DNA of 9,009 nucleotides from an uncultured Oscillospiraceae bacterium (GTDB taxonomy: Bacteria; Bacillota; Clostridia; Oscillospirales; Acutalibacteraceae): positions 1 to 9,009 of the forward strand of contig UQNI01000064.1 of assembly GCA_900542375.1 (NCBI GenBank), written 5' to 3'. A program made the translations under genes and the position numbers. Under the pieces are notes generated by a model. That model was not told where the DNA came from, did no database searches, and saw only the letters and a program-made list of their open reading frames with translations. Below are positions 6,126-9,009 of the stretch, piece after piece. Within the stretch, counting starts at the first letter, position 1. Each line of letters begins with the position of its first letter.

Positions 6126-6390
6126 GTATTTAATCTGATAATTATGCTGAAATAAAAAATGTTTATACTATATAACAGCAATGGGAACAAGTGTAACTTG
6201 TTCTTTTTTTCATTTTGTGATAATGAGTAAGTAAAATGTACGATGACTTATATTTTTATTTATGGTTAATGTCAAAAGAATTCGCTTGTAACACTTTTAT
6301 GTTGACTGACAATGGTTTCTGTTTTTTCGAGAGATAAAATTTTTATAAAAATGTTGTAGCCTTTTTCATATTTCTTTGTAATATTCCTTA
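6126..6390. other. AT-rich spacer without a recognised gene
   Basis: Between the tRNA terminator and the promoter of the PHP gene I see no coding sequence with a ribosome binding site. The only notable element is the hairpin with a T7 tract at 6185-6210. A short ATG-led frame at about 6181-6234 runs through that hairpin and has no binding site, so it is not called. A TATACT-like box near 6165 has no fitting -35. The rest is featureless T-rich sequence. Confidence 0.5.
6185..6210 (+). terminator. Second intrinsic terminator downstream of tRNA-Ser
   Basis: GAACAAG and CTTGTTC (6185-6191, 6197-6203) form a 7-bp stem with loop TGTAA, followed directly by seven T residues. It may back up the tRNA terminator or end a short transcript beginning in the spacer. 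No gene is seen between the two. Confidence 0.65.
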
Positions 6391-6393
6391 TTC

Positions 6394-6422
6394 TTGTTTC
6401 GTTTCACATTTTATGGTATAAT
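6394..6422 (+). promoter_or_regulatory. Promoter of the PHP-TSCPD pair (extended -10)
   Basis: TTGTTT (6394-6399) is followed after 17 bases by a perfect TATAAT (6417-6422). TGG directly precedes the -10, giving a TGn extension. Transcription would start near 6429, about 40 bases before the GTG start codon. The layout is almost the same as that of the asnS promoter. Confidence 0.75.
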
Positions 6423-6470
6423 TAACTCAATAATAGAAAAGAGAAATGGAACAGAATAGGAAGTGATTGT

Positions 6471-7310
6471 GTGTCTGCGGATTTGCATTGTCACACAAAA
6501 ATGTCAGATGGTTCCGTTACGATAGAAGAGCTGGTGATTCTCGCAAAAAATAAGGGAATCACCACAATTTCTGTAACGGACCATGATACGTTTGCAGGCT
6601 CAACACGAGCAAAAGTATTTGCCAAAAGGCATGGTGTAACGGTGATACCTGGAATAGAGATTTCTGCATTTGATTATGACCGTAATCAAAAAGTGCATGT
6701 CTTATGCTATCATTGCAGTTATCCGGACCGTTTGGAAGGTCTTTGCAAAAAGATTGGTGACAGCCGAAAGAAAGCTGCAAGTATTATGGTACAGAAAGTA
6801 ATGCATTTGTATCCTGTAGGAGCAGAGATTTTATTGCGTCATTCCCATGGAAGCACCAATATTTTTAAACAGCATATTATGCATGGATTAATGGATGCCG
6901 GTTATACCAACGAACTATATGGTGCGGTTTATCATAAATTGTTTACGCCGCGAATTGGTTTGGCTTATTCCAAAATAGAATATCCGGATGTACATCACGT
7001 GCTAAACGAAGTAAAACAGGCAGGAGGTATTGCTGTAATAGCGCATCCCGGTCAATTGAAAGATATTTCGCTGTTGGAGCAGTTAGCGGACAGAAAAGAA
7101 ATAGACGGTATAGAAGTGTGGCATCCAAGCAATGAAGAATCTTTGATAGCACAATTAATGATATTAGCCCAGACGCATCACTTGCTTATGACAGGCGGTA
7201 CGGATTTTCACGGAATGTACTCAAAAGTACCCAGAACCATCGGCTCTTACATAACACCTCAGGAGCAGGTACGCGCATTGGAAAAATGGAAGCAAAAACA
7301 TAAAAATTAG
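6471..7310 (+). CDS. PHP-domain phosphatase, TrpH/YciV (nucleoside 3',5'-bisphosphate phosphatase) type
   Basis: This is a metal-dependent phosphoesterase of the polymerase-and-histidinol-phosphatase fold. The closest characterised relatives are E. coli YciV/TrpH (RNase AM) and similar enzymes acting on nucleoside 3',5'-bisphosphates or short RNA 5' ends. The substrate here is inferred. The 279-residue protein has the expected metal ligands in order: H6-x-H8, Asp13, TDHDT (36-40), Glu63 in PGIEIS, His76 in VHVL, His192 in AHPGQ, and TGGTDFHG (241-248) with Asp245 and His247. The length fits the family. The start is GTG, with AGGAAG seven bases upstream, and the HxH motif follows at once, so an earlier start is unlikely. 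The TSCPD gene follows 17 bases after the stop, probably co-transcribed. Confidence 0.88.
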   Translation: MSADLHCHTKMSDGSVTIEELVILAKNKGITTISVTDHDTFAGSTRAKVFAKRHGVTVIPGIEISAFDYDRNQKVHVLCYHCSYPDRLEGLCKKIGDSRKKAASIMVQKVMHLYPVGAEILLRHSHGSTNIFKQHIMHGLMDAGYTNELYGAVYHKLFTPRIGLAYSKIEYPDVHHVLNEVKQAGGIAVIAHPGQLKDISLLEQLADRKEIDGIEVWHPSNEESLIAQLMILAQTHHLLMTGGTDFHGMYSKVPRTIGSYITPQEQVRALEKWKQKHKN

Positions 7311-7327
7311 TGTTACGGAGGAAATGT

Positions 7328-7591
7328 ATGGAGTATCGTTATAAAACAAAGGGAGTTTGCTCCTCACAGATTATTTTGGATATAGAGGGAGATACCGTAA
7401 AATCTGCTATGTTTATAGGAGGGTGTAACGGTAATTTAAAAGGAATCTGCGCTTTGATTTCAGGTATGAAAATAGATGACATCATTGAAAAATGTCAGGG
7501 GATTACTTGCGGCAGCCGTTCCACTTCCTGTCCGGACCAATTAACAAAAGCGTTGATAGCAGTAAAAGAAGAAATTGCTGCTAAAGTATAA
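7328..7591 (+). CDS. Small stand-alone TSCPD-domain protein (TIGR03905 type)
   Basis: This 87-residue protein consists of a single TSCPD domain, named for the motif seen at residues 66-70. That domain is otherwise known at the C-terminus of some ribonucleotide reductases. Stand-alone members of this length are common in Firmicutes, and their function is not known to me. The sequence has six cysteines (11, 33, 41, 56, 61, 68) and conserved pieces GVCSSQI, FIGGCNGNLKGI, GITCGSRSTSCPDQL. The cysteine pattern suggests metal or iron-sulfur binding, which is inference. The start is the ATG at 7328, with GGAGG six bases upstream. It follows the PHP gene by 17 bases and ends in the base that starts the terminator stem. 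No reductase gene is nearby. Confidence 0.87.
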   Translation: MEYRYKTKGVCSSQIILDIEGDTVKSAMFIGGCNGNLKGICALISGMKIDDIIEKCQGITCGSRSTSCPDQLTKALIAVKEEIAAKV

Positions 7592-7625
7592 AAAGGTCAT
7601 TGTCTTTTCAGACAATGACCTTTTC
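7591..7625. terminator. Bidirectional terminator between convergent genes
   Basis: A perfect 14-bp stem (AAAAGGTCATTGTC / GACAATGACCTTTT; 7591-7604 and 7611-7624) with a 6-base loop has T-rich tails on both strands. It begins at the TSCPD stop codon and ends two bases before the thioesterase stop, so it serves both convergent units. Confidence 0.9.
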
Positions 7626-8039
7626 TTATTCCATTGCATTTAAAATGGTTTCATAAAGTTCGGGATAACGTTTTTTCATATTGAAAGGCTTTAATGCTTT
7701 ATCTGTCCAACCGTGAAGGGTAGAGCCTGTATTTACAGGCTTTTCCACCCCCTTTTTGTATACGGTATATCCAAATTGTATGCGTGAAGGTGTTAACGCT
7801 AAAATACGTGTTTCTATTGTAATTTCATCTTCATATAAAGTGGCCTGGTGGTATTTGCAAGTAAGCTCAGACAGAGGTAGTAAAATGCCCATTTCTTCCA
7901 TCTTGCTGTATGAAATTCCTACTTTCTTAATGAAGTCTGTACGTGCCAGCTCATACCAAACCGCATATACGGAATGATGAATTACTCCCATTTGGTCTGT
8001 TTCTGCATATCGTGCGGTGACAAAAGATTTTGTAATCAT
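7626..8039 (-). CDS. Acyl-CoA thioesterase, 4HBT/YbgC family
   Basis: This small hot-dog-fold enzyme hydrolyses acyl-CoA thioesters in the cytoplasm. The exact acyl chain cannot be told from sequence. The 137-residue protein has the family signature YAETDQMGVIHHSVYAVWYE at residues 11-30. Asp15 is the catalytic acid of the 4-hydroxybenzoyl-CoA thioesterase/YbgC type, and His22 and Tyr25 are also conserved. The length is typical. The ATG overlaps the stop of the ABC transporter gene in an ATGA arrangement, with AAGGAG seven bases upstream, so the two are co-transcribed and probably translationally coupled. A functional link between exporter and thioesterase (for example lipid handling) is only a guess. 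It ends at the bidirectional terminator. Confidence 0.9.
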   Translation of the reverse strand: MITKSFVTARYAETDQMGVIHHSVYAVWYELARTDFIKKVGISYSKMEEMGILLPLSELTCKYHQATLYEDEITIETRILALTPSRIQFGYTVYKKGVEKPVNTGSTLHGWTDKALKPFNMKKRYPELYETILNAME

Positions 8040-9009
8040 GTAATAGCTCCTTCTATAATCGTATCGTGTTTTACATCATCGTTTTTAATATCCAATCCGT
8101 CAAACTGCATATTGTAGTACTTAGTATACAGTCCGTTTTGTTTCAGCAATTCTTCATGAGAACCGCGCTCTATTATTTGATGTTGGTCGATTACCAAAAT
8201 TTCGTCTGCATGGCGAATGGTGCTCAAACGATGTGCAATTACAATTGTGGTCCTGTTTTTGGCAAGCTGTTCCAAAGATGCTTGAATAAATCGTTCACTT
8301 TCATTGTCGAGCGCAGACGTAGCTTCGTCTAAAATTAAAATTTTAGGGTCTTTTAAAAATACGCGAGCAATGGCAATGCGTTGTTTTTGTCCTCCTGAAA
8401 GTCTTGTTCCGCGTTCACCTACCATTGTATCATATCCATCGTCCAAGCTCATAATAAAATCGTGAATATTTGCAAGTTTGGCTGCCTGTATAATTTCTTC
8501 TTCGCTGGCGCCGGGTTTTCCATAAGCGATGTTATCACGAACGGTACCCCAGAACATATAAATATCCTGCTGAACAACGCCAATTGCTTTTCGCAGCGAT
8601 TTTTGCGTGACATCTCGTATGTCAGTGCCGTCAATGGAAATACTGCCTTCACTTACGTCGTAGAAACGAGGAAGAAGCGCGCATATCGTAGACTTTCCGC
8701 CTCCCGAAGGACCGACCAAAGCAATGGTTTTTCCGGCCGGAATTTCAAAGTCGATGTCATTCAGTACATTATGTACGCCGTCATAGGAGAAAAAGACGTG
8801 TTGATATTGAATTGTCCCTTTTACATCATTCAAATCAGGAGCATTTGGCTTATCTTCGATTTCAATGGGGGTTTCCATAATTTCCAGAAAACGAGAAAAG
8901 CCTGCCATGCCTTTTTGGAATACTTCCATAAAGTTGACCAGAATGGTGATAGGATTGATAAAAATATTGATATATAAAGCGTATAACGCCAAATCAGGTG
9001 CATTCAATG
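8036..9009 (-). CDS. ABC exporter half-transporter (fused permease-ATPase), 5' end cut by window
   Basis: Only the C-terminal part is visible, about 324 residues. It holds the end of the transmembrane domain (LYINIFINPITILVNFMEVF in the first 30 residues) and a complete nucleotide-binding domain. Numbered from the Leu codon at 9007, the latter has A-loop Tyr75, Walker A GPSGGGKST (99-107), Q-loop QQD (146-148), signature LSGGQ (203-207), Walker B ILILDE (223-228) with D-loop SALD, and H-loop His259. This is the MsbA/MdlB/LmrA-type exporter layout, working as a homo- or heterodimer in the cytoplasmic membrane. All catalytic residues are present, so this half is ATPase-competent. The substrate cannot be told. 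The frame stays open to the window edge, and the codon at 9007 (TTG) is an internal Leu, not a start. The stop overlaps the thioesterase ATG. Confidence 0.93.
   Translation of the reverse strand, partial: LNAPDLALYALYINIFINPITILVNFMEVFQKGMAGFSRFLEIMETPIEIEDKPNAPDLNDVKGTIQYQHVFFSYDGVHNVLNDIDFEIPAGKTIALVGPSGGGKSTICALLPRFYDVSEGSISIDGTDIRDVTQKSLRKAIGVVQQDIYMFWGTVRDNIAYGKPGASEEEIIQAAKLANIHDFIMSLDDGYDTMVGERGTRLSGGQKQRIAIARVFLKDPKILILDEATSALDNESERFIQASLEQLAKNRTTIVIAHRLSTIRHADEILVIDQHQIIERGSHEELLKQNGLYTKYYNMQFDGLDIKNDDVKHDTIIEGAIT

Noticed and set aside
5990..6190. 66-codon minus-strand frame across the tRNA
   Set aside because: It is the antisense of tRNA-Ser and its terminator, a well-known source of false proteins, and it has no ribosome binding site.
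7310..7327. Earlier GTG start for the TSCPD protein
   Set aside because: It overlaps the PHP stop by one base and lacks a binding site. The ATG at 7328 has GGAGG at ideal spacing and matches the family N-terminus.
8462..8977. 171-codon plus-strand frame opposite the ABC transporter
   Set aside because: The complementary strand encodes an intact nucleotide-binding domain. The antisense product shows no recognisable domain.

Overview
The window looks like chromosomal DNA of a low-GC anaerobic Firmicute, most likely in class Clostridia. The basis is AT-rich spacers, strong AGGAGG-type ribosome binding sites, TTG/GTG starts, a tRNA with an encoded CCA, and families typical of that group: stand-alone TSCPD protein, type Ic aspartate aminotransferase and Lar cofactor genes. 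The species cannot be named. No transposase, phage gene or CRISPR array is seen.

Left block, minus strand, about 1-5700. Reading right to left, an extended -10 promoter drives asnS (asparaginyl-tRNA synthetase, TTG start). It is followed closely by larE and larB, then after a strong hairpin by larC, then after a second hairpin by an aminotransferase cut by the left edge. LarB carboxylates and hydrolyses nicotinic acid adenine dinucleotide, LarE inserts sulfur into the product, and LarC inserts nickel. Together they make the nickel-pincer nucleotide (NPN) cofactor of LarA-type racemases and epimerases. No larA lies in the window, so the apo-enzyme must be encoded elsewhere. The larB-larC hairpin suggests that larC is expressed differently from larEB. 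The aminotransferase appears to have its own promoter built into the larC terminator.

Middle, about 5700-6470. A spacer with imperfect direct and inverted repeats precedes a tRNA-Ser(GGA) gene. That gene has a clear promoter and a terminator. A second hairpin with a T7 tract and an otherwise gene-free AT-rich stretch follow, ending in a good promoter.

Right block. A plus-strand pair encodes a PHP-domain phosphatase (TrpH/YciV type) and a small cysteine-rich TSCPD protein. It ends in a bidirectional terminator shared with a convergent minus-strand pair. That pair is an ABC exporter half-transporter, cut by the right edge, and a 4HBT acyl-CoA thioesterase joined to it by an ATGA overlap.

The genes are mostly conserved housekeeping or cofactor genes. 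The most interesting parts are the regulatory layout of the lar cluster without larA, the three-cysteine form of LarE, and the repeat-bearing asnS/tRNA spacer. No clearly new multi-gene system was found.
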